Positions 36,890 to 46,918 of a stretch of DNA of 64,000 bases are shown here, piece by piece (the stretch's first letter is position 1; each line of letters starts with the position of its first letter). The DNA is from Liolophura sinensis. Its lineage: Eukaryota; Mollusca; Polyplacophora; Chitonida; Chitonidae. The notes beneath the pieces were generated by a model. That model ran no database searches. It was not told where the DNA came from and worked only from the letters and a program-made list of their open reading frames with translations. Made by a program: the position numbers and the translations under genes. The stretch is taken from contig NC_088299.1 of assembly GCF_032854445.1 (NCBI RefSeq), positions 4,937,001-5,001,000 of the forward strand. The letters run 5' to 3'.

Positions 36890-37060
36890 CAGCCATCAAC
36901 CAAAATGGGCGATCCAGGTGAATAATCGAAAGACCAATTAACAAAACGACGTTTAACACAAACCAACGAAGAACTAAGAGTACATAAAGTACGAAATCAG
37001 GACGGAATTATGCAAAGAAAAGCAGTCAACCGTTTTCAATGATGTAGGAAAGAGTCAAGG
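36890..37060 (-). repeat. Fragment related to the 6-18 kb element
   Basis: In reverse complement it matches 22790-22960, sharing AACCGTTGACTGCTTTTC-like and TTTGGTTGATGGCTGTTTC-like ends. It also contains AAAACGACGTTTAACACAAA, which is common to all copies of the element. It lies within DNA present only in duplication copy A. Confidence 0.65.
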
Positions 37061-37897
37061 TATGTTTTTGTCGAAATCAGTATTCAGATCCTGTACCATG
37101 CTAGTATATAAGTTGTCGATAATAAAATATGTATCTCATTTGGGCTTTGAATGCTTCTATTCATACGTCCAACGTGGCGATCTATTTCAACTCAAGGAAT
37201 ATACAGCCCTTAGCCCAAGGTTAATCGGAATTGGACATAATCGTGAAGCAGAGCGCCAGAGATTCTGGACGCTCTGTCCCATGTTTACATATGAGAGAAT
37301 TGTACCCTTTCTGAAACTTGAAGAGACTTGGAGTGAAGGCGTTTGATGGAATAACCTTGACACATTAGTATTTGCAGTAATAACCAGCAGAAGGAATAAG
37401 CGGTATAATGAATTGGTGTGGAGAACTCGAGTTAGCTATGATGAACCAATAGATCACTCAATAAATTTTCGCAACACTGCTTGTCGCTTGCAATGATTTA
37501 TCTGCAAGATGATTAGACGGCGACTGTGATATAATGACCGGTGCGTGACGGCTGTTGGAGTTGATAAACGTCAATGGGTCTTAGGGTAACGTTTGAAAAA
37601 AAAATATCTTTTAGGTATGATGCGTAATTATTGCAATACGGATTGCAACAAATGAAGACTGAAACGGTCAATTCCCCATACAAGGAGACTGTATGACATA
37701 TATAATAAAAACCGGCGGAGTGGAGAGTAAAACCAGTGCAGCGACGACGTTGACAGGTCAGGAACTCTTTGGACAGGTTTGGCAAGGTGATTTCAAGGTT
37801 ACTTCGAAAAAGAACAAACCTTTTCTGTCTAATCCCCAGGGTTTGAACTTTGGACCACGTCACAAGGGCATGTAATTGATAAGCGGTTATGTGTTTT

Positions 37898-38035
37898 ACT
37901 GATTTATTTGATTATTGTTTTATTGTTTATGGCCATACGCATAATAATTAACATATTCGAGAGCGTTCAGTTTTGTAGGTAGAGGAAACCGTAGTAACCT
38001 GGGTAAACCACGGACTACTGGCGTGTTAATGAAGG
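37898..38035 (-). repeat. Old SINE-like repeat, possible third family
   Basis: TTTATTTGATTATTGTTTTA, GGCCATACGCATAATAATTA and GAGGAAACCGTAGTAACCTG followed by AAACCACGGACTACTGGCGT have the order of an interspersed repeat seen also at 55560-55735. A shorter piece lies at 54870-54945. The family assignment is tentative. Confidence 0.45.
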
Positions 38036-38044
38036 CAGTTTTCT

Positions 38045-38053
38045 TATATATAT

Positions 38054-38123
<70 letters not shown>
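38045..38123. repeat. (AT)n microsatellite
   Basis: An almost pure AT dinucleotide run of about 80 bp. It has no equivalent at the matching place in duplication copy B. Confidence 0.97.
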
Positions 38124-38125
<2 letters not shown>

Positions 38126-40334
38126 TATATTAGATATTTAGAACAGAAACATACAGCGGCCATTCCGATGAAAACTGGGAATGTCCAGCTGAAAACAGAT
38201 TTACATTCAACGGTCTAAACAATTTGGTTTATGTATGGAGTTTGTTTTAAAAGAAAAGGCAACAAATAATATGACCTGAGTTATTTAGGAAGATGAGCGA
38301 AAGCGGGCCTAAACTGCCACAACCATTTTTCCTGCCCTTGATAATTCAATAAATCAATTCTTACTTGAAATTCGTATCAGGGCATGCGATAAACTACGTT
38401 AAAACGACGGGACAAACGTGACGTAATCGGAAACTGATGCGTGTTATGGTTATAAAGACAACTTGCGCCTGATTGATCAATTTGATAACAAGGCAGTGTT
38501 TTTGATTTTCTCAATGTGCGCAATTTTGTTTACCTTAAACTGCAGCATTGCAATTATGCAACATCGCAAAGGCAAAATGTCCTGCTTTTAAACTCCCTTT
38601 TAAGGTAATTTATCGATCTTATACACATTTAGCCTAGTGAAACTAAACTTCATCAGGCTTAATCGGACAATAAATTATCTTGTAATCCCAAAATTATAAT
38701 CATTACAGTTAAATATACAATAGCATTCGATGTAACTAAACAGGAATCGAGCAGTGAGATACTTTTCGATTTATTTTATCACATCTATATCGATCTTTGG
38801 TGAGATCTAGATATGACAATCGGTTCTTGATTTAAGGCTGCTCAAGTACGTCATTTTGAAAGATGTTGGATTATGTGTCATTTGTTTTGGTGGCCACACA
38901 GTGTGGATGGCCTATGTAAAACTCTCGGCAGAGACAATTCCCCAAATGCAGATGTCTTTGTGGTAACCTAAGGCTGATAATTGCCTATAGTTCCTGTTTG
39001 CAGTCTTTCATGGTATAGAATTCAATGAAAGTTTCTTCAGCATATAATGCCCAAACTGAAGGCCACGGCATAAACCTTTAAAACACAAGAATACTTAAAC
39101 GACACCAGATTTTTGAGCTCTGATTATTTAGTGTTCATGCTGGCAGAAATGCTACACCAACACGACAATTCTCCTAATGATAAGAAATGTAAGAAAATAA
39201 ATAAAGTGAAATGACAAAATAATTTCTTGACTTACATATCATAAACGAGAGCAAATCTTGTACTTCAGAAGTAAACAAGCTGTGGACCCAGTCAGCCATA
39301 TATCTTCGTATAAAATTGTTGGAAAGTTTTGTCAGTTGTTTCAAAAAAACAAATTAAAAAAAAAACACGTAGAGAGTAGTAAATAGCTAAGCTGAGCCCG
39401 CAGTACGTTTATGGATGATATCATTTCAGAAAATTTGGGAAAATATGCATAAAATATAGGGGTTACAAGAAAAAACAATTTTTTTTTTCATTTTTGGTGT
39501 ACGTTTCTTCATGCATGTTCCTCAGAACTAAACTCGTTTTGTAGGATTTTTTATGTATCCTCTATCCCGGTCCATAGATCTGATTTTAATGCGAATGAGT
39601 CATGTGTCTACGCTAACTTGACATGGAAGAAATATCGCCTGACGCTTAAACAATGTTTGATCTGGCCCAAAAGTTTCCGGGTAAATCTCAATTATCTGTA
39701 GAGCAGTAAACTCTTGTGGCGCATGCTTATATTTATGGGATGAACCGACGAACGGCGCGCCTCTTTTGAAAAATGATGCCATGACGGTCACCAACACTCT
39801 TATAATAAATATGGATAGTAAAACTAGGGCCATTGAGGCAAAACAAAAAATTGCAGGAGTGCATCGTGTCGCTGATATGACGTTTTCGTGAGTTAATTTC
39901 GTGTCGCCGATGATGTATGGTGAATTTGGCCATTCGTTCTCACCACGGTGTAGTCCTCATTTACCAGCCATCCATATTACTGATGGCGCGATGTGTTAAA
40001 GGTCAGCCGGTTGTAAATATAACATACGTGAGGCTAACTAAGATAGATTTCGCCTGGGTGGCTGTTAATTGAGACTTACATACTCAATTAGTGGTTACGC
40101 AAAGAAGCTGGTGTTAATCTCCCTTTCGAGATCTAGCTTATTGATTGATACCGGTTTTTTGTTTGAATTTGTTTCAGGCGTCGGCGGATTCATTTTCCGG
40201 TACGTGGGACAGCTATCCATTACACAACATATGCTCACATCGTTTGGACACACATTATATTGTCAACTGAGATTTTTGGGTGGTGCATCAGTAACTGTCA
40301 CAGTGAAACCATTTTGGTTTCATGAGACATGGAG

Positions 40335-40620
40335 CAATGTTATACAGCAACGCATGTAGGGAAGATGAATAATGCCATGAAAAATGTAACGATGGTAGAC
40401 AGCAATATTAAATTGCTTTGATATATGCCGTAATTTAATGCATCAATTCTATAGTGACACTTGTACCAATGTTATACAAAGATGATGTCCAGACACACGT
40501 AACATTGGGACACATTAATGATGTAGCAATACCATTAATATATGACGTCATGTCGCACATCAGTGATGTTATATATTGAATGTACGAATGTCACATCCAT
40601 GACATAGGAATATGATGATC
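40335..40620. repeat. Degenerate minisatellite-like region, copy A
   Basis: Variants of CAATGTTATACA, TGATGTAGCAAT and GTCACATCAATGATG recur every 25-60 bp. The matching stretch in copy B is 50730-51035, where the pattern is easier to see. It gives repetitive ITSLMCH-like minus-strand frames that I do not call genes. Confidence 0.55.
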
Positions 40621-41731
40621 CCTGTAACAAAAATGCAACGTGTAATTATTTTCACACGCCTATTTTTGGTGAATAAAATCGGGCTGTCAGGTTATCTCGC
40701 CTGCTCCATTTGCCCTATTTCTGCATGTACTTTTCCAAATATCTTATATTAAATTTATACATACATCTGGAAAAAATTTTTTTGTGCCATCAAACAGCTG
40801 AATGAGCCAAGAAGCCAACTTGTCATCATACAGATTGTTCTGTGGCAGTATAAGAAAAGCATCAGGTAATAAAGTTAAAGGCTATGAAGATTAATTAAAC
40901 CAGTTGAATTTTGCCGCAAACTTATCGCAGACCTTGGACATCCCCTAATTGCCGTGCATATCAGTTAATGATCGAGGAGTTTCGAGTTCAAACCCTTTTG
41001 TCGCTAACGGTAAAAACAATTCTACTCTGTCATGTGACTTGTCAACAGTGTAGGGATTTGTTGACATTAATTTACCGGACGTCTGTAGACTACGACTTCA
41101 CCGAGTTTCATCACCTGCGTTTCAGCATCAAAATCCAACAATTTTTAAAGTTTCTTGGCATGACCCTACCCTGATTTGATCCGGGTTTCCCGACTTCGAG
41201 GATGAGGCCCTCTCTAACAATGAGGGCACAGAAGAGATCTTTAAGATTGCAAGTCAATGCTTTAATCCACAGATTTGCTGGCCATGTATGTGTACTGGGT
41301 TAACTTTGACAAATATCCTGCATGGCTTAATCCCCCTCCGGTGGAAAAAAGCTATTCCGTCAATCTTCATTATCCTCACGGAACATAAGGGATAAATAGG
41401 TACCAATATATCCAGGGTGTGCAAAGATGAATAGCCGCTGTCTGTTTAGGGCAGGACGTAGCCTAGTCATTTACATTTGATAACAGTGCCAGCGTTTTTT
41501 TAATTGAAACCGTGGCTGAAGAAGTTCTAAGAAAACTGACAGTAGCGCCTGGCGTCCCTAAGGTAACGCTCATACCATAATTTCCTATTGCCGATTATTC
41601 ATGAGGAAGTGTTTGACAAGTTCCTTAGTTTCATGCCCGGTAGTAACTAATTGATCCGACTAGATTATATATGACACACCAGTTTATAGGTTAGCCAAGT
41701 CCCAGTAATGTATGAGGGTACAGAGCACTAA

Positions 41732-42085
41732 GAGTGAGTGAGTGTTTGGGGTTTAACGTCGTTCTTAACAACTTTTCAGTAATATGACGACCAAGGAATC
41801 CTTAGAGTGCATGTCTTGTGCCTCATATTTGCAGGACGGATTCCACTGCTCTTTTATCTAGTGCTGCTTCACTGATGCGCCTTGCCGAAGGCAAGTAAGC
41901 AGACCCCCACCCAAGACATTGTACTGATACGGGTGAAACAGTCGTTGCACTATCCCCTTCATGCTGAACACCAATCGAGGAAGTTACAACTTCCTCTTTT
42001 AGGGTCTTAGGTGTGACTCGACCCAGGATTCTCCCTGGATCTACCGCTCCCGAAGCGGCAGAGCACCAAGACGGGTTTAACTTGT
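41732..42085 (-). repeat. SINE family B2, long copy with head
   Basis: The 3' tail is at the left (GGGGTTTAACGTCGTTCTTA, CAGTAATATGACGACCAAGG). The tRNA-like head is at the right, where the minus strand gives the B-box-like AATCCTGGGTCGAGTC near 42015-42031. It marks the left edge of the DNA that is present in duplication copy A and absent from copy B. Confidence 0.85.
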
Positions 42086-42097
42086 TGGTGCAACTTT

Positions 42098-42195
42098 TAT
42101 TTATTTATTTATTTTATTGGTGTTTTACGCCGTACTCAAGAATATTTCACTTATGCGAGGGCGACCAGCATTATGGTGGGAGGAAACCGGGCAGA
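42098..42195 (-). repeat. SINE family A 3' end fragment
   Basis: TTTATTGGTGTTTTACGCCG to AGGAAACCGGGCAGA is the last 95 bp of family A in reverse complement. The SINE stops where the GC-richer, Polinton-like block begins. Confidence 0.9.
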
Positions 42196-42199
42196 AGGT

Positions 42200-42475
42200 A
42201 CAAGGGTTGCGCGAGAATAAAGACACCGTGGAAGCCGTGCTCGGAGTTCTCTTGCACATCGGAGTTTTAGTGGGTGGATTGGCCGCGGAAGCCTTTGTCC
42301 TTCGTTGGTCGGGGAAGCCTTTGTCTTCGCCGCCTCCGCCACCGTCACCACCACCATCACCACCGTCGTCGCCGAGTGGCATCGCGCGTCGGCTTGATAG
42401 CACCGTCCCTGGCGAGGACCTGACCTCCACCCCGCTACCCACCACGCATCCGAACAGGACGTGTCCACGGACCAC
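42200..42475 (-). pseudogene. Gly-rich open frame, unknown (Pro-rich if read on plus)
   Basis: A CCNCC-type simple repeat at 42328-42372 makes the minus strand encode runs of Gly and Asp/Glu, and the plus strand encode PPPPPSPPPSPP. Both strands stay open for about 90 codons. The plus-strand frame (within 42117-42494, but its first 25 codons lie in a SINE) also contains a hydrophobic stretch, VLGVLLHIGVLVGGLAAEAF, that could span a membrane. The minus strand is in line with the two better-supported pseudogenes nearby. I cannot decide which strand was coding, or whether either was. Confidence 0.3.
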
Positions 42476-42514
42476 GTCATCACTCCCCGGTTGAAGTTTA
42501 TGGGATTTGCCAGT

Positions 42515-42925
42515 TCACCCCAACTCCGCCGGCGTCAAATTCATGAGATGCTCCAAAGGCAGGCTGAAACCGAGCCCCAGTTGTTTCTGAAACCGCAGGC
42601 TGTATTTTCGCTGCACATCATCAATACCGAACGTCAAATCACAGGCGTGAGTCTTGAGTAAAGGGATGTGTGTGTGGGTCAACAAGTCGGTCAGGCCTTT
42701 GGCGAGGTCTCTGGGTTAAGGGTAATAGCCTGCTGGCAATGTTAGCTTATGCTCTGCGCGGTGCGGGTCTTCTACGCAGTCTAAGACATACCCCACTTCG
42801 TCTTGCGAGTGGATCTTGGGTGGGGAGATGATCGGTGAGAAGTTCACGCAGGTCAGCCCGACTCGCCACGTGTCTCTGTGACACAGAAGCGTGTCGAATA
42901 GTTGCCTAAATATAGTAGAGTAGAC
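42515..42925 (-). pseudogene. Decayed viral/Polinton-type structural-like protein frame
   Basis: The minus strand is open for 137 codons apart from one TAA (42716-42718) and ends in TGA (42515-42517). The left part carries DTWRVGLTCVNF (about codons 18-29 of the frame) and LTLPAGYY (codons 61-68). After the stop come AKGLTDLL (codons 76-82), VQRKYSLRF (104-112) and LGLGFSLPL (116-124). A W-x-V-G-L motif, then an L/I-P-x-G-Y-Y motif with a following helix, then a beta-rich part ending in LGF, is the layout I know from uncharacterised proteins found with Polinton/adintovirus-like elements in cnidarians and molluscs. Its right-hand side, the protein's N-terminus, runs into the TATAG repeats at 42908-43140 and is lost. 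The motif-based family call is inference; the reading frame itself is seen directly. Confidence 0.5.
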
Positions 42926-43140
42926 TGGAGTGTAGTATAGTTTAGTATTGAAGAGGATAACTATAGCAGAGGATAACTATAGTATAGTATAGTAGAGTAT
43001 AACTATAGTATAGCTGCAGTAGAGTATAACTATAGTACAGTATGCAGTAAAGTATAACTATAGTACAGTATATTTATTTATTTTTTTATTTCATTGTTGT
43101 ATGTATAACTATATTGAGTAGAGTATAACTATAGTAGAGT
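42908..43140. repeat. Degenerate TATAG-rich tandem repeat
   Basis: AGAGTATAACTATAGTA-type units of about 25 bp, with shorter TATAG subunits, recur about seven times. They are interrupted at 43071-43110 by a short TTTATTT-rich insert like a family A tail. The array replaces what should be upstream sequence of the 42515-42925 frame. Confidence 0.85.
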
Positions 43141-43331
43141 GACATTCTGTTCAAACATGTGGGCTTAGAGGAACCATACAGCCCCAAAATTTGGTCCCCG
43201 TCTATAGCCGTATCAACAAGCGGCCCAGAGTTATTCCCACTGAAATGGGTTTATACTTCATCGTATGATAAATACGTCAGTTTTAGTCGACGGCTTTCGG
43301 TTCTAGAGTTATGTTGTACAAAAAACATCAA
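43138..43331 (+). other. Open stretch without a start codon, function unknown
   Basis: After two in-frame TAG codons at 43132-43137 the plus strand stays open for 64 codons to a TGA at about 43329-43331. There is no ATG near its beginning. The translation is not low complexity but matches nothing I recognise. It may be chance. Confidence 0.2.
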
Positions 43332-43962
43332 CTGAGTTCTGCAAAAACACATAGGCTATCTGGAAAGCTGAAAATGACAAAAATCCAACGAATACACTAC
43401 CGCTGACATCGATTTGACAACAGGCATTGTCCTGTGTAATATTTTTTTTCTCATGTGGTTTCTAGCTTCTGGATTGTCTTATGGAATAGCTTATCATGTC
43501 ACACAATTATATGTTGGTATCGGTAGTCATACCTTTTCATGTATGTGCAGAAGCCAACAGCGGCGGGTGATGACCTAGCGAGCATTAGCTTAGATGAGCC
43601 CACTTGTCCAATAATTATTTTTTTATTCAATTTTACATACAAAAGGCACCTAATCCAGAGAATATGACCACGGAAACGTGTTAGGCAACATATTGGTAAA
43701 AAGATAAGCTTATAACCTGGAAGCATACAATTATGTAACACTCGCTTTGCCACTGCAGAAGTAGTTCACCAGTAGATCACCAATAAATTCATATTACGAA
43801 ATACGGCATGTGCTTATACTACGGCGAGTGTTCGGCTATACCAACTGAGAAAGGAAAGTCCTTTTTTTTGAGGTAATGTGTCCGCGCTAGACGGGAGCAT
43901 CGCCGCGTAGCCGAATGGTACAAACCGTTCGGCTTTTACCAAACAGTGTGTGAGTGAGTGTG

Positions 43963-44351
43963 TCAATCACCACGTTGATTGATGCGCCAAGCCCATAACC
44001 GGTGAAAAGTCTTGTCACACCCTTCGCATTTCCACACACGCTCCTTCTGTTTTTCGGGTCGCTGCTGGTGACGGATCAAATTGGGAAAAGTCCGCCCGCA
44101 GGTCGGGCACGTGAACCTCTTCCACGTGTGGTACGTCCTCTCGTGTCAGTTGTCTCGCCGGGAAAACGTCGTGGCGCACGTGCCGCAGGTAAACTGGTTT
44201 CATGCCTGAGCCAGTTGTCCCGCCGGGAAAACCGCCTGGCGCACGTTCGACAAGTAAACTTTGCCGAAGCGTCACCTCCTCCTCCTCCTCCTCCCCCTTC
44301 TCCCCGTCCTCCTCCTCCCCGTTCTCCTCGTCCTGCTCCTCCATAAGCCAT
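43963..44351 (-). pseudogene. Decayed C2H2 zinc-finger protein frame
   Basis: The minus strand begins with ATG (44349-44351) and a Gly/Arg-rich stretch from a (CCT)n tract. It then has a classical finger, FTCRTCARRFSRRDNWLRH. One frame over follows a second, nearly identical half finger (FTCGTCATTFSRRDN) that ends at a TGA, then FTCPTCGRTFPNLIRHQ and WKCEGCDKTFHRLW, before a TGA at 43963-43965. Thus at least one frameshift and one premature stop break the gene, and some fingers lack the second His. Such fingers bind DNA, so a regulator is likely. The first two fingers are internal duplicates at DNA level (GGTTTTCCCGGCGGGACAAC against a near copy). It lies directly downstream of the motif-rich block at 44490-45480, which could have been its promoter. 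Confidence 0.65.
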
Positions 44352-44489
44352 GATGGCAGCTTAGTGTCAGTCTCTGGGAGAACGTGGTTTAGGCAGCGTA
44401 GCGTCTCTCTGGGTGAACATGGTCTGGTGTTGTCTAGGCAGGTAGGATAGCCGGAGTAGCTTCACTCTCACACCTTTTTATCCCGTCAG

Positions 44490-45480
44490 CGCGGACGTCA
44501 ACGAAATTAAGGCCCCAAAACCGCACGGTCACCCACTGGTCAGTTTTGGCGCGAATGGAGTTCACTCATTGGGCAGTTTTGGCCCGAAGTGGAGCTGAGG
44601 GAGCTGCTCTCGCGCGTGACGTCACTCACGTGCCTCATTGGTCAGTTTTTGCGCGACATGGAGCTCCGTCATCATCACAAGTCGCTGATATCGATTTGAT
44701 AACAGGTAATATTTTATGTAATATTTTATGTAATATTTTTTTTTACAAGCTTACCAAAAAATATAATACTATACAATACTAATGTAATACTATACACACT
44801 GTTACAATGTTATTGCTCCCTTTTCGAGCATGACTTCCTCATCCTCCTTGCTCATTAGACGACGTAGCGCGGACCTCAACGAAATAACCCAGCGGGAAAA
44901 AAGAGGTGCTTATGCGCGTGATATCAGTTTGGCGCGAAATGGAGCTCACCCATGGGTCAGTTTTAGCGCGAAAGAGCTGAAGGAGCTGCGCTCATTGGTC
45001 CGTTGGCGCGCCTCGCGTGACGTACGTTCAGCAAAATGTAAGTCGTGGTGGTTATTCTATGATTATTCCATTCATTTATTTTGTTTATCGATTCTTTATA
45101 ATTTGTAATTTGACAAATGTAAGGCATTCCGTGCCATTGCCTTTGCACTGAAGGAACATCAGTTTTGGCGCGAAATGGAGCTGAAGGAGCTGCTCGACCC
45201 AACTTTACAAGCCGACGTTTTGGTGCAAAATGGAGCTCACCTATGGGTCCGTTCTGGCGCGACATGATGCTGAAGGCGCTGCTCTCGCGCGTAACATCAG
45301 TTTTGGCACGAACGAAATGGAGCTCACCCATTGGTCAGTTTTGGCGCGAACGAAATAGAGCTCACCCATTGGTCAGTTTTGGCGCGAACCGATGGGTCTG
45401 TTTTGGCGCGACATGGAGCTGAAGGAGCTGCACTCATTGGTCCATTGGTGCGCCTCGTGTGACGTGTGACGTCACATGCA
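44490..45480. promoter_or_regulatory. Dense E2F-like / CCAAT / CRE motif array
   Basis: Repeats of about 35 bp of the form GGAGCTCACCCATTGGTCAG followed by TTTTGGCGCGAA recur. E2F-like cores (TTTSSCGC on one or both strands) lie at 44544-44555, 44646-44656, 44928-44939, 44961-44973, 45163-45175, 45339-45350, 45377-45388 and 45401-45411, with decayed ones at 44577, 45003, 45218, 45253 and 45301. CCAAT boxes (ATTGG) lie at 44637, 44994, 45330, 45368, 45436 and 45444. Perfect CRE palindromes TGACGTCA lie at 44617-44624 and 45467-45474, and an E-box CACGTG at 44627-44632. A header motif, GCGCGGAC(G/C)TCAACGAAAT, recurs at about 44490 and 44868 and, shortened, at 45495. The combination is typical of S-phase or viral early promoters; the function here is inferred. 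Confidence 0.6.
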
Positions 45481-45580
45481 TGCGCCTAGGGGAGCGCGGA
45501 CTCAACGACACACTCCCTCCTTCTCAATCCCTCCTCCTCAATCGGACACGAAAGTTCCCTACTATTCTACTTTCGTTTAT

Positions 45581-45846
45581 TAATTTATTTATTTATTTGA
45601 TTGGTGTTTTACGCCGTACTCAAGATTATTTCACTTATACGACGGCGGCCAGCATTATGGTGGAGGAACCCGGGCAAAGCCGGGGGAAACCCACGACCGT
45701 CCGCAGGCTGCTGTCAAACCTTCCCACGTACGGCCGGAGAGGAAGACAGCATGAGCTGGACTTGAACTCACAGCGACAGCATAGGTGAGAGACCCTTGGG
45801 TCATTAGACTGCGCTAGCGCGCTAACCAACTGAGCCATGGAGGCCC
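45581..45846 (-). repeat. SINE family A, full length, with 14-bp target-site duplication
   Basis: It is a complete copy. The tail lies at the left (TTTGATTGGTGTTTTACGCC). The head lies at the right, where the minus strand starts GGGGCCTCCATGGCTCAGTT, then GGTTAGCGCGCTAGCGCAG. CTACTTTCGTTTAT flanks it on both sides (45567-45580 and 45847-45860), a perfect target-site duplication showing retroposition by LINE machinery. It lies at the right edge of the insertion that distinguishes duplication copy A from copy B. Confidence 0.97.
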
Positions 45847-46664
45847 CTACTTTCGTTTATAAAGCATGCGTTGGGAAAACATATATTTGTATACCAATAG
45901 TCGTTTGGGAGAGGACAAGAAGAATTTAAATGTATATATGAAGATTTGAATTAGAATTTAACCATTACATGCTATTATTTTTTTTTATAGAAGTAGCGGC
46001 GGGTCGTGGTCTAAGAGTATGGACGTGTTTGTCTTTAAATCACTAGGACGGGTACATCTGACAGCTAGAGTAACCCAAGTGCTCTTACTAGCACCGGATC
46101 TGGTCATGAATCATGGTAATAAACCAGAGGAGCGTTTGATACCCTTTGCAAGCGACAAGGGATATTGCCCATCTAGCCTTGGGGAATTCCACTTGTAACA
46201 GATAAGCGGTTTACTGGCCTCTATCACTTCTGGCTATTCCACCTATCATTTGCCAGACAAACTCAACCTGATCTAATCACACCAAGGGCATGACACGGCA
46301 CGGCCCAGCGTACTCTCTTTGATGGTTTGTACAATCCTGCCGATAATTGTCTGTGACGTTTCTTCTCTGGGGTCGGCTTTTCTTGCCTGTCTAATCTTTA
46401 ACTTGCTTGTTGAAACCTCGTCCCAGGCGAATTTGTCTTAGAAGGACTTATGAGTACTGTTGAGAATCGTATGGACGATTAACGCGGGTGTTAAAATTTG
46501 TCCAGAACATCAATACCAGTCCCACTTTCTGGGGCCGACACACGTACTTATACTTGGACATTTTTATACTTCTTTGCACAGGCTCTCCACTTGAAATGTA
46601 AAAAGTATTTAGAGTACTTTCCTTGTTCGTAAAATACAGAAAAATGCGATTTTATAGAGTGATG

Positions 46665-46918
46665 AGTCCTCCGTGGCTTAGTTGGGTAGCGTGCTGGCGC
46701 AGCGTAATGACCAAGGAGTCTCTCACCAAAGCGGTGAGTTTACGTCCAGATGATCCTGGCTTCTTTTCGGTCTGTACGCGGGAAGGTCTGTCAGCAACCT
46801 GCGGATGATCGTGGGTTTCGTCTGGCCTCTGCTCGGTTTCCTCCCACCACAATGCTGGCCGCCGTCGCATAAGTGAAATGTTCTTGTATGGCTTAAAACA
46901 CCAATCAAATAAATAAAT
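46665..46918 (+). repeat. SINE family A, full length
   Basis: It starts at TCCTCCGTGGCTTAGTTGGG (A box), has a decayed B-box region, then CAACCTGCGGATGATCGTGG and CTCCCACCACAATGCTGGCC, and the tail AAACACCAATCAAATAAATA. It is absent from the matching part of duplication copy B (about 54760). Confidence 0.94.

Larger units (their letters stand above)
42196..45560 (-). mobile_element. Decayed Maverick/Polinton-like (adintovirus-like) insertion, tentative
   Basis: This block is richer in GC and CpG than its surroundings and is absent from the sister duplication copy. It holds, all readable on the minus strand, a Gly-rich frame (42200-42475), a decayed structural-type protein frame (42515-42925) and a decayed C2H2 zinc-finger frame (43963-44351). 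To the right lies a block of E2F/CCAAT/CRE-like motifs (44490-45480). AT-rich repeats at 42908-43140 separate the first two frames from the rest. I see no DNA polymerase, integrase, packaging ATPase or major capsid gene and no clear terminal inverted repeats, so at most a small remnant survives. Alternatives are an unrelated host pseudogene cluster or another DNA-virus insertion. Confidence 0.45.

Noticed and set aside
37062-37346. 94-codon frame
   Set aside because: No domain, no splice-bounded neighbours and no partner in duplication copy B.
42117-42494. 125-codon plus-strand frame taken as a whole gene
   Set aside because: The first 25 codons are the reverse of a SINE tail. Only the later part is considered, as an uncertain remnant.
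43905-43945. tRNA-like GCGTAGCCGAATGGTAC
   Set aside because: Resembles an A box only; no B box follows at the right distance and no cloverleaf can be drawn.
44830-45422. Frames of 85-122 codons within the motif array
   Set aside because: They follow the ~35-bp repeat structure, occur on both strands and contain repeated peptides. A regulatory or repeat nature is more likely.
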